Source: an uncultured Bacteroidales bacterium
Lineage (GTDB): Bacteria > Bacteroidota > Bacteroidia > Bacteroidales > Paludibacteraceae
Length of the DNA: 6,466 bases
NCBI GenBank assembly: GCA_900321775.1
Contig: ONXE01000111.1
Location: forward strand, 1-6,466
Direction: 5' to 3'
The notes beneath the pieces were generated by a model. The model was not told the origin of the DNA. It saw only the letters and a program-made list of their open reading frames with translations, and did no database searches. Both the position numbers and the translations under genes were made by a program. How positions within the stretch are numbered: the first letter of the stretch is position 1; every line of letters begins with the position of its first letter. This document shows, in pieces, positions 1-6,398 of this stretch.

Positions 1-243
1 TATCTGACTATCGAGCGCAAAGAACCCTTACCGGAAGAGCATGCCGGCAAACCGTATATGGGCCTGTACGGCTGCGACAACTGCCAACGCGTGTGCCCGT
101 ATAATCGGGGCTTGCAGCCCGACAGACATGCGGAACTGAGCGCCAATCCGTGCTTCGCGAAGATGACAGCCGAAGACTGGGCTGCAACATCACGAAGGCA
201 AAAGAGCAAACTGCTCCGGCGCCTTGCCAAAGAAGATAACTAA
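1..243 (+). CDS. queG: Epoxyqueuosine reductase QueG, C-terminal part (5' end outside window)
   Basis: The frame is open from base 1 and gives 80 residues ending at TAA 241-243. Near its start it has YLTIER, followed by GLYGCDNCQRVCPYN, with cysteines at visible residues 25, 28 and 32. This CxxCxxxCP block is the second [4Fe-4S] cluster motif that follows 'SYLTIE' in QueG proteins. Family knowledge: QueG is a cytoplasmic, cobalamin-dependent iron-sulfur enzyme that reduces epoxyqueuosine to queuosine in the wobble position of GUN-anticodon tRNAs. The first cluster motif and the cobalamin-binding domain would lie upstream of the window. The protein ends only about 48 residues after the CP motif with a basic stretch (KSKLLRRLAKEDN). 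The usual 'SAVKRAK...GL.RN'-type tail is not evident, so this is a short-tailed form. rpiB follows after 16 bases in the same direction, suggesting one transcript. Identity is quite secure from the motif pair; the N-terminal part cannot be assessed. Confidence 0.9.
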   Translation, partial: YLTIERKEPLPEEHAGKPYMGLYGCDNCQRVCPYNRGLQPDRHAELSANPCFAKMTAEDWAATSRRQKSKLLRRLAKEDN

Positions 244-259
244 ACAAAAACAATAGAGT

Positions 260-712
260 ATGAAAAACATCAATGAAATGAAAATCGCCATCGCCAGCGA
301 CCATGCGGGCTATGACCTCAAACAACAAGTGATACTTTTCCTGGAGGACGCCGGGGCAAAGGTGAAAGATTACGGTTGCTACAGCAAAGAGAGTTGCGAC
401 TATCCCGATTTTGCTCACCCATTGGCCGAGGCAGTGGAGAAAGGGGAGCAAGATTTTGGCGTGGTTATCTGTTCGACCGGCAACGGCATCACCATGACCG
501 CCAATCACCATCAGGGTATCCGTGCTGCGCTGTGTTGGGAGACGGAGTTGGCCGAGTTGGCCCGCCAACACAACAACGCTAATGTACTGGGACTTCCCGC
601 CAGCTTTATCCGCGCCAAAAAAGCGCTGGAGATTGTACACACTTTTTTCACAACCGACTTCGAGGCGGGTGGCCGCCACGAGCGTCGCGTAAACAAGATT
701 GCCTGCCGATAG
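260..712 (+). CDS. rpiB: Ribose-5-phosphate isomerase B
   Basis: This is a complete 150-residue protein of the usual RpiB/LacAB length. RpiB interconverts ribose 5-phosphate and ribulose 5-phosphate in the non-oxidative pentose phosphate pathway in the cytoplasm. Visible family features are the N-terminal IAIASDHAG (Asp14-His15), the active-site loop GVVICSTGNG with the catalytic-type Cys71, the block NHHQGIRAALC, QHNNANVLG with His104 in the position of the ring-opening histidine, and the C-terminal phosphate-binding segment GGRHERR (Arg139, His140, Arg142/143). No key residue is missing. The start at 260 is 16 bases after queG and is preceded only by a weak AGAG. An alternative start is the ATG at 278 (MKIAIASDHAG), which would place the first beta strand at the N-terminus as in many RpiB proteins. 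Galactose-6-phosphate isomerase subunits are close relatives, but no lactose or tagatose genes are nearby. Transcription probably ends at the palindrome 25 bases downstream. Confidence 0.95.
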   Translation: MKNINEMKIAIASDHAGYDLKQQVILFLEDAGAKVKDYGCYSKESCDYPDFAHPLAEAVEKGEQDFGVVICSTGNGITMTANHHQGIRAALCWETELAELARQHNNANVLGLPASFIRAKKALEIVHTFFTTDFEAGGRHERRVNKIACR

Positions 713-736
713 GATAGTATAAAGAAGATAGGAAAT

Positions 737-768
737 AATAAGGAGTAGCCCGCGGGCTACTCCTTATT
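737..768. terminator. Bidirectional terminator hairpin between convergent rpiB and secDF
   Basis: This is a perfect 32-base palindrome. The left arm begins AATAAGGAGTAGCC and the right arm is its exact reverse complement, so RNA from either strand can form a 14-bp stem with a CGCG tetraloop. It lies 24 bases after the rpiB stop and 49 bases after the secDF stop on the opposite strand. The flanks are A/T-rich, but neither side has a long uninterrupted U tract, so termination efficiency is inferred from stem strength and the convergent position. Confidence 0.8.
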
Positions 769-776
769 TATTATGT

Positions 777-816
777 GCGTACGCCCACGCGCGATGCGCA
801 GGCGTGCTCGCGCGTG
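777..816. repeat. GC-rich cluster of overlapping inverted repeats 3' of secDF
   Basis: A 40-base block made almost entirely of CG/GC/CA steps sits between the A/T-rich terminator palindrome and the secDF stop. It contains the palindrome GCGTACGC (777-784). CACGCGCG (786-793) pairs perfectly with CGCGCGTG (809-816). ACGCC (781-785) pairs with GGCGT (801-805), and GCGC (789-792) with GCGC (796-799). Several of these stems exclude each other. It could act as an additional 3' hairpin for the secDF mRNA or be a dispersed palindromic element. It also contains a 14-codon Arg-rich reading frame, which I do not regard as a gene. Confidence 0.55.
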
Positions 817-817
817 A

Positions 818-3800
818 TTACTCGGCTTTCTCCTTGCGCTTAGCTACAGCGTTCTGAATCTCATACGCAATAGGCGAAGCGATGAAGAGCGACGAATAGG
901 TACCGATGATAACGCCCAGCAAGAGTGCGAAGACGAAACCACGGATGCTGGCGCCGCCGAAGCAGAAGATGGCGAACAGCACGACGAACGTTGACATAGA
1001 AGTCGAGAACGTACGTGACAAGGTTGCGTTCAACGCCAGGTTGACGTTCTCGGCACGATCGCGCTTGGGATAAAGCGTGCGATACTCACGGATACGGTCG
1101 AAGATGACCACTGTATCGTTGATGGAGTAACCGATGACGGTCAGGATTGCAGCGATAAAGCTCTGGTCCACCTCCATCGAGAACGGCATGAACTTCCAGC
1201 AGAGGGCGTAGATTCCCATGATGATCAGCGTATCGTGTGCCAAGGAAACCAATGCACCAACCGAGAAGCTGAAGTTGCGGAAACGCAGGAAGATATACAG
1301 CGCGATGATGATGAGGGCGAAGAGTATAGCCCAAACGGCAGCCTGCTTGATATCATCAGCAATCGACGGGCCCACTTTCTGCGAAGACATGATACCTACC
1401 TCGTCATTCAGTTGCGTTGAGAGGAACTCCTCAGCGGTTACCTCGTTCTTGAGGAACTGCTTGGTGCTTGCGTAAATCACGTCCTCGATAACCGGATCGA
1501 GGTCTTCCTCAGTGTTTTGAATAGCCACGTTGGTGGAGATACGAACCTGATTGTCGCTACCGATGGTGATGACATTCAGACCAAATGCCTCTTCGGGGAA
1601 TTGAGCTTTCAGGCCGTCTTCCATAGCGGAACGGATAGCCTCGGTGGACACTTTCTGGTCGAAACGAACGACGTAGTTGCGGCCTCCGGTGAAGTCAATA
1701 CCGCGGTTCAGACCCGGGGTAACCAGACCGATGATACCTGCCAACAACACGATACCCGAGCAAACATACGCAATCTTGCGTGCGCCGACAAAATTGAAGG
1801 CGGTGTTCTGGAACCAGTTCTTGGTGATATTGGTAGTGAACTGCAGCTCCTTGGCGTCCTGTTTGTTGACATAGCGATCCAGAATCAGACGAGCCAGGAA
1901 GACAGCGGTCAGGAACGAAGTAATGATACCGATGATATAGGTAACAGCGAAGCCTTTGATCGGGCCTGTACCGAATACGGCAAGCACGATACCGGTCAGC
2001 AGGGAGGTGACGTTGGCGTCCACGATAGCGGAGATAGCGCCCTTGTAGCCGTCCACCACTGCCTTGCGCATGTTCTTGCCGGCTTTCATCTCCTCACGGA
2101 TGCGCTCGAAGATAAGCACGTTGGCATCTACGGCGGTACCCATGGTGAGGACGATACCTGCGATACCCGGCAAGGTCAGCACAGAGCCGAAGGAAGCCAG
2201 AATACCCATCAGGAAGAAGACGTTGCACAGCAGGGCAGTGTCGGCTACCAAACCCGGAATGAGACCGTAGTAGAAGATCATGTAGAGCAGAATCAGCACG
2301 AACGCGATAGCGAACGAGATAAGACCTGCATTGATGGACTCCTGACCCAGCGACGGACCAACGATGTCCTCTTGGATAATACGCGCAGGCGCAGGCATCT
2401 TACCGGACTTGAGGGTATTTGCAAGGTCCTTGGCCTCTTCCACGGTGAAGTTACCGGTGATCTGGCTGCGGCCGCCCTGAATCTCGTTTTGCACGGTCGG
2501 GAACGAGTAAACGAAGCCGTCCAGCACAATGGCGATGGATTTACCCACGTTCTCTTTGGTGATACGTGCCCACGCCTTGGCGCCCTCGGCGTTCATCTCC
2601 ATGGAGACGTTGGCGTAAGCGGACATCTGCGAGAAGTCGGCATTGGCATCGGTTATGACATCACCTTCCAGCGATGCGCGGCCGTCACGCTGAGCCTTGA
2701 GGGCGATGAGCTGATAGAGCGCACCGGCCTCGTCAATAGCCTTAACGGTCCAATAGAAACGAATGGTGCGCGGCAGAACCTGCTGAGCGATAGCAGAATG
2801 CAGCATCTCGTTCACCTTGGCGGTATCGGTGTAATGGACGGTACCGATGACGGGACCACGATAAGCCTGGCCGGCCTGGTTAACGGACGGGTTGAGGATA
2901 TAGAAGAGCGGATGTGCTTTCTTATATGCCTCAAGGTTGGCACTGTTGTCTGCCAACGAATCGGCCTGCGGAACATCGAGGTTTGCCACCAGAGAATCCA
3001 CAGCGTTCGTAGCCTCTACGGCCTCCTGTGCCTGAACTTCCTCGGGTTTTTCCTCGGCTACCTCTGTCTCAGCAGCGTTAAGGCGTGCCCATTCGGCATC
3101 AATCTGGCTGAGCCAGGGCAGCACTTCTGCGCACTCATAGGTCTCCCAGAACTCGAGGTTAGCGGTTCCCTGAAGGAGCTTACGTACACGCTCGGGCTCC
3201 TTGACACCCGGCAGCTCGATGAGGATACGTCCGGGCTGGTCCAGTTTCTGGATGTTGGGTTGAACGACACCAAAGCGGTCGATACGCGTACGAAGCACGT
3301 TGAACGAGTTGTTGATAGCTCCGTCCACTTCCTCGCGCAGCACTTTCTCAACCTCTGCATTGGTGGAGTTGAGGGTCACTTTGTCTTTGAACTCAAACGT
3401 AGAGAACACCGACGCGAGTTGCGCATTGGGGTCCTGCTCTTTGTACGACTCGACGAAAAGCGTGACGAAATCGGTCTGGCTGTTTTTCTGCTTCTCTTTA
3501 GCAGCCGCCATGGCCTTTGTGAAGTTCTCGCTGGTGTTGTAGCCCGAAAGTGCATTCAAGATGTCGGGCACACTCACTTCCATCGTTACGTTCATACCGC
3601 CCTTCAAGTCAAGGCCGAGGTTGATTTCCTTTTCACGGCACTCTTTGAGGGTGTAGCCAAACCACACTTTCTGGCTTGCAATGGAGTCCAGATAGACGTA
3701 CTCCTTGGATTTCTCTCCGTTAGCGTACTCCTGCGCCTTTTTGTCGTAATGGCGCGTTACGAAACTGAAGGAGAGATAGAAGGCGCATACCAAAGCGAGG

Positions 3801-3838
3801 CACACGGCCAAGATTCTAACAATTCCTTTGTGTTGCAT
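818..3838 (-). CDS. secDF: Fused protein translocase subunit SecDF
   Basis: A 1006-residue inner-membrane protein combining SecD and SecF, the accessory complex that uses the proton gradient to pull and release preproteins on the periplasmic side of SecYEG. Order of parts: TM1 (about residues 6-27); LGLDLKGG (74-81); a large periplasmic domain to about 500 with LRTRIDRFGVVQPNIQ and the relation ELPGVKEPERVRKLLQGTANLEF; GPSLGQESI (494-502); SecD TM2-6 (about 503-655) with the TM4 proton-path block AVDANVLIFERIREE (569-583); a linker (about 656-686); SecF TM1 (about 688-706); GIDFTGG (713-719); GPSIADDI (823-830); and SecF TM2-6 with GYSINDTVVIFDRIRE (903-918). Asp571 and Asp908 are in the conserved charged positions. 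A Glu/Ala/Val-rich low-complexity segment (about 253-303) interrupts the SecD periplasmic domain. The ATG at 3838 gives a proper N-terminal anchor and follows an A-rich leader. The gene has its own promoter (3903-3934), downstream of the tRNA terminator, so it is probably a monocistronic unit. Confidence 0.97.
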   Translation of the reverse strand: MQHKGIVRILAVCLALVCAFYLSFSFVTRHYDKKAQEYANGEKSKEYVYLDSIASQKVWFGYTLKECREKEINLGLDLKGGMNVTMEVSVPDILNALSGYNTSENFTKAMAAAKEKQKNSQTDFVTLFVESYKEQDPNAQLASVFSTFEFKDKVTLNSTNAEVEKVLREEVDGAINNSFNVLRTRIDRFGVVQPNIQKLDQPGRILIELPGVKEPERVRKLLQGTANLEFWETYECAEVLPWLSQIDAEWARLNAAETEVAEEKPEEVQAQEAVEATNAVDSLVANLDVPQADSLADNSANLEAYKKAHPLFYILNPSVNQAGQAYRGPVIGTVHYTDTAKVNEMLHSAIAQQVLPRTIRFYWTVKAIDEAGALYQLIALKAQRDGRASLEGDVITDANADFSQMSAYANVSMEMNAEGAKAWARITKENVGKSIAIVLDGFVYSFPTVQNEIQGGRSQITGNFTVEEAKDLANTLKSGKMPAPARIIQEDIVGPSLGQESINAGLISFAIAFVLILLYMIFYYGLIPGLVADTALLCNVFFLMGILASFGSVLTLPGIAGIVLTMGTAVDANVLIFERIREEMKAGKNMRKAVVDGYKGAISAIVDANVTSLLTGIVLAVFGTGPIKGFAVTYIIGIITSFLTAVFLARLILDRYVNKQDAKELQFTTNITKNWFQNTAFNFVGARKIAYVCSGIVLLAGIIGLVTPGLNRGIDFTGGRNYVVRFDQKVSTEAIRSAMEDGLKAQFPEEAFGLNVITIGSDNQVRISTNVAIQNTEEDLDPVIEDVIYASTKQFLKNEVTAEEFLSTQLNDEVGIMSSQKVGPSIADDIKQAAVWAILFALIIIALYIFLRFRNFSFSVGALVSLAHDTLIIMGIYALCWKFMPFSMEVDQSFIAAILTVIGYSINDTVVIFDRIREYRTLYPKRDRAENVNLALNATLSRTFSTSMSTFVVLFAIFCFGGASIRGFVFALLLGVIIGTYSSLFIASPIAYEIQNAVAKRKEKAE

Positions 3839-3856
3839 TTTATTTGTTATTTACAT

Positions 3857-3883
3857 TTATATTTCGTTGTTCTTCTCAGGCAT
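3857..3883 (-). other. Possible 8-codon upstream ORF in the secDF leader
   Basis: The predicted 5' leader of secDF (about 60 bases) contains ATG-CCT-...-TAA encoding MPEKNNEI. It is followed immediately by ATG-TAA (3856-3851), a bare start-stop pair. Both are in the secDF frame and end 18 and 12 bases before the secDF start. This is visible in the sequence, but translation is unproven and such short frames arise easily by chance. It is far too short to carry a signal sequence like the known export-sensing arrest peptides (VemP, SecM). Confidence 0.15.
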
Positions 3884-3885
3884 AA

Positions 3886-3965
3886 GCACCCAAAAAAGCC
3901 TGCAAAGTTACTGCTTTTTTTTGACATAAGCAAATATTTTGTCATTTTTTCGCTGTTTTGGGTGC
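3886..3965. repeat. 10-bp inverted repeat flanking the secDF promoter
   Basis: GCACCCAAAA at 3886-3895 and TTTTGGGTGC at 3956-3965 are exact reverse complements with 60 bases between them. The predicted -7 and -33 elements (3903-3934) lie inside. The arms could be two halves of a regulator site, crossover sites of an invertible segment, or coincidence in an A/T-rich region. No recombinase gene is present in the window. Confidence 0.4.
3903..3934 (-). promoter_or_regulatory. secDF promoter (Bacteroidota -33/-7 type)
   Basis: On the - strand TTTG (3934-3931), a 20-base spacer and TAACTTTG (3910-3903) fit the Bacteroidota sigma-ABfr consensus TTTG...TAnnTTTG. The start of transcription should lie near 3897-3899, giving a leader of about 60 bases to the secDF ATG. 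A/T tracts upstream (3941-3980) could serve as an UP-like element. A short inverted repeat, CAGGC/GCCTG (3877-3881 and 3898-3902), overlaps the inferred start site. Confidence 0.8.
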
Positions 3966-3983
3966 ATTTTCTTTAAGAAAATG
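3965..3983. repeat. Short A/T-rich palindrome upstream of the secDF promoter
   Basis: CATTTTCTT and AAGAAAATG are perfect 9-bp arms around a single T, centred about 40 bases upstream of the -33 element. The symmetry suits a dimeric DNA-binding protein better than an RNA hairpin. An 11-base direct repeat, GTCATTTTTTC, flanks this area at 3941-3951 and 3992-4002. No known operator is recognised. Confidence 0.3.
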
Positions 3984-4014
3984 GTCAAATTGTCATTTTT
4001 TCCTGTGTTGAAGC

Positions 4015-4042
4015 AAAAAAAAAGAGCCGCCTAAGCGACTCT
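4015..4042 (-). terminator. Rho-independent terminator of the tRNA gene
   Basis: On the - strand, directly after the tRNA, AGAGTCGC-TTAG-GCGGCTCT forms an 8-bp stem with one G-U pair and a 4-base loop, followed by nine T (4023-4015). It starts 4 bases after the tRNA discriminator base and separates the tRNA transcript from the secDF promoter about 80 bases further on. Textbook form. Confidence 0.92.
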
Positions 4043-4046
4043 CTTG

Positions 4047-4118
<72 letters not shown>

Positions 4119-4189
4119 ATACAACTTCCGGGCATTTGAACCGCTCGGCAAACATGTCTGTCGAGCCACCTTTCTTCCGAAAGCGGGTG

Positions 4190-4221
4190 CAAAGGTACTG
4201 CTTTTTCTTGAAATGACCAAA
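4190..4221 (-). promoter_or_regulatory. tRNA-fMet promoter (Bacteroidota -33/-7 type)
   Basis: On the - strand TTTG (4221-4218), a 20-base spacer and TACCTTTG (4197-4190) match the TTTG...TAnnTTTG consensus. Transcription should start near 4184-4186, leaving a leader of about 66 bases to be removed by RNase P before tRNA position 1 at 4118. The 40 bases 4188-4227 match the secDF promoter region 3901-3940 at 35 positions without a gap. A 7-bp inverted repeat, GTGCAAA/TTTGCAC (4187-4193 and 4277-4283), also brackets this promoter. Confidence 0.82.
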
Positions 4222-4233
4222 TATTTTGGCAAG

Positions 4234-4277
4234 AAAATGCAGAAAAAAGCCATTTTTTATGCTCTTTCCTGCATTTT
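4234..4277. repeat. Nested A/T-rich inverted repeat, possible weak terminator of the TPR-protease gene
   Basis: AAAATGCAG (4234-4242) and CTGCATTTT (4269-4277) are exact reverse complements. Inside them A6 (4243-4248) faces T6 (4253-4258) across a 4-base loop. It lies 46 to 89 bases downstream of the protease stop on the - strand and just upstream of the tRNA promoter. It could therefore serve as a low-GC terminator, or as an A/T-rich upstream element for the tRNA promoter. The low GC content makes a strong terminator unlikely. Confidence 0.35.
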
Positions 4278-4322
4278 TTGCACTTTTCTCGAACCAAACT
4301 GCCCTATCAGGTATTGTCAAGA

Positions 4323-6386
4323 CTATTTTCGGAAGCGGATAATTGACGCTTTGTTGTCCACTTCCAGCGTACCAAATCGGCGGAATACCGATTGCCCCAA
4401 TAGCAACGGAGCATGTTGACTCTTCACAACGGATGCTTTTACGTCATTCAGCACCACACTGCCTACGCGTACCTCGCGCAAGTTAATCACTGTACCCTCG
4501 TGGATCTCACCCGTAGCCGTCACGTAGTTCTGCTTGCCCAGAAAATCCGCATCCGTCAGGTATCCGTTCTTTAGCATGAAATTGGCCTCCACGCTCGAAA
4601 TAGTCACATCCGCTGCACCGGTATCAAACACAAAATATAGTGGCAGACCGTTAATCGCGCACTTCACCTGACACACGCCGCCTTCCATCGTGAACGGCAA
4701 CTCTGTTATGCCTTCCACTCCGCTTTCGCCTTTGGCCATCTCCTCTATACGACGAAGATTATCTTGCCGCACAGACTCCCATTTGGCCATCAACGCCTGA
4801 AAATCAGCATCTTCGCGCAACCAATCCAGACGATAGTAGTTCTGAATGCTCGCCACATTACGATAACCCGCACCAAAATAGCGATCCACCATATCCAGTA
4901 CCTTCGCCTTGTCATGCAACAGCGCATAACAGCCAATCAGGTCTAAATACGACTGATAAACATTCACAAAACGATGCAAGTTCAGCACGGAATCAGCGTA
5001 ATGGTCCAAACTCTCACGTTTGCCTTGCATCGCTTCGACAAACAGAAATGTGGTCCTATCCTGATTCAAATTGTTTCGATATGACATCGCCTCGTCCAAA
5101 TCACGCTTGGCAGCCTCCTCATTGCCCATTCGACGGTGGACTTCCGCACGATTGAACAAGCACGTTGGCATATGTTCCTCGTCAGAAATCAGCACTGCGC
5201 TATCCATGTAAGCAAGCGCTTTCTCCAGGTCTCCCAACATAATCTGTGAACGACCCATCATACGATAAATATTGCCGTCGTCGGGACTCTTGGACAACTC
5301 CAGGTGCGAGTAACGGAAACTCTTCGCTGCCTCCCCTTTTTCGCGATGCAACGAAGCTAAATAACTGAAATAATAGTCCTGATGTTCATGCGACAACGAG
5401 TCGTGCGCCATCCATTCTTTCACGGTCTCAATAGCTTTGTCGAGTTCACCTGTCTGCTGATACAACGCAGCATATACCTGGCGCAACTCATTACGTTCCG
5501 TCCCGTATTTCTCCGCCATCTGCAGATGATAGGACGTCTTCACAAAATCAGCCAACGTGAAGTAATAATTAGCCACGTGAATATGAGCAGAAGCATCCGT
5601 TTGCACCTTCTGAAGCTCATTCAGCATAGCCGCATCCATCAGCGGACGACACAGATACACCAGCGTATCCGTCACGTCGCCATACGCTGCATTCTCCAGT
5701 GTCAGGGCCCGCGCTTCCTCCCTGCAAGCCTGCGGTAACAGACCTTCGTCTATTGCCATCCGAGCCAGCAGATGATGAGCACCATAGTTCTCGTCATCTG
5801 TCAGCACAATAGTCATCTTGCACGCTTTTTTGGCATCACGGAACCTTCCCAGCCGATAGTAACCTTTCGCCAGTTCGGCATAGGCATAAGATGGCCCTCC
5901 GAACTTCTCCAGCATACGCTCGTAGGTCTGGATACCCTCCTCATATTCGCCCAACACATAGCACACATCAGCATAATCGATGATAAACTGCTGATTTTCT
6001 TTATCCAGCGACATTGCCGTGCCATATGCCTCTTTCGACGCCCGATAATCCTCTATCTTGTAGTACACATCGCCCTTTATACAAATCAGAAAAGCCTTCC
6101 ATTTCGCATCATTCTTCGGGATGTACTTCAGCGCCATATCGGCTGCTTCCAACGCCTTGGCATACTCGCCGTAGGCGCGTTTGGAATATAGTTCAGCCAA
6201 TAGCGCCCAGCAGTAGCCGTCTTTCGGATTTTCCTGAACGCCCAACTCGCTGATACGGATGCATTCGTCATAGTTCTTTTGCTGATAAGCCTCTTCTGCT
6301 CGCTGAAAATGATACGACTTGCCTCCTGCGGCATACGCATTCAACAGGGCACTCAGCAGGATAAACAGATATAGTACTCGCTTCAT
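4323..6386 (-). CDS. Exported TPR-repeat protein with C-terminal retropepsin-like aspartic protease domain
   Basis: A 687-residue protein. A signal peptide is evident: positive start MKR, hydrophobic VLYLFILLSALLNAYA, likely cleavage after Ala19 or Ala20. There is no lipobox cysteine, so the mature protein is probably periplasmic. Residues about 24-440 form tandem TPR-like helical pairs; clear units lie near 98-131, 132-165, 166-199, 302-330, 370-403 and 406-440, with recurrent GxYxxA-type spacing. A less regular helical stretch to about 555 links to the C-terminal domain. There, VFDTGAADVTIS (586-597) carries the catalytic DTG at 588-590, and LLLGQSVFRRFG (661-672) matches the second conserved block of clan AA retropepsin-like proteases. 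Only one such domain is present, so by family knowledge an active enzyme must dimerise. Substrate and role are unknown; a TPR scaffold presenting a protease is an inference. The ATG at 6386 lies 12 bases after the preceding stop, suggesting translational coupling. Domain calls are fairly secure, but I recognise no named gene. Confidence 0.88.
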   Translation of the reverse strand: MKRVLYLFILLSALLNAYAAGGKSYHFQRAEEAYQQKNYDECIRISELGVQENPKDGYCWALLAELYSKRAYGEYAKALEAADMALKYIPKNDAKWKAFLICIKGDVYYKIEDYRASKEAYGTAMSLDKENQQFIIDYADVCYVLGEYEEGIQTYERMLEKFGGPSYAYAELAKGYYRLGRFRDAKKACKMTIVLTDDENYGAHHLLARMAIDEGLLPQACREEARALTLENAAYGDVTDTLVYLCRPLMDAAMLNELQKVQTDASAHIHVANYYFTLADFVKTSYHLQMAEKYGTERNELRQVYAALYQQTGELDKAIETVKEWMAHDSLSHEHQDYYFSYLASLHREKGEAAKSFRYSHLELSKSPDDGNIYRMMGRSQIMLGDLEKALAYMDSAVLISDEEHMPTCLFNRAEVHRRMGNEEAAKRDLDEAMSYRNNLNQDRTTFLFVEAMQGKRESLDHYADSVLNLHRFVNVYQSYLDLIGCYALLHDKAKVLDMVDRYFGAGYRNVASIQNYYRLDWLREDADFQALMAKWESVRQDNLRRIEEMAKGESGVEGITELPFTMEGGVCQVKCAINGLPLYFVFDTGAADVTISSVEANFMLKNGYLTDADFLGKQNYVTATGEIHEGTVINLREVRVGSVVLNDVKASVVKSQHAPLLLGQSVFRRFGTLEVDNKASIIRFRK

Positions 6387-6398
6387 AATAGTCTGATT

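Noticed and set aside
8..679. 223-residue - strand open frame opposite queG and rpiB
   Set aside because: It lies antisense to two well-recognised genes with intact active-site motifs, and its own translation shows no family signature.
773..817. 14-codon Arg-rich reading frame on the + strand (MCVRPRAMRRRARA)
   Set aside because: It arises from the GC-rich inverted-repeat block downstream of a terminator, with no promoter or ribosome site. Alternating CG/GC steps produce Arg/Ala codons automatically.
1517..3976. 819-residue + strand open frame opposite secDF
   Set aside because: It lies antisense to a highly conserved gene and its translation is His/Gln/Asp/Gly-rich without any recognisable domain. 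It also runs through the secDF promoter, so it is a codon-bias shadow of secDF.
4144..4165. CTCG...CGAG inverted repeat in the tRNA leader as a possible regulatory hairpin
   Set aside because: On the transcribed strand the stem is only 4 pairs before an A/C mismatch. It is too weak to claim.
4289..4297. TCGAACCAA, identical to the tRNA T-arm bases at 4062-4070, as a possible tRNA remnant or attachment site
   Set aside because: Only 9 bases match and the flanks do not continue the tRNA. There is no integrase or second boundary, so chance is sufficient.
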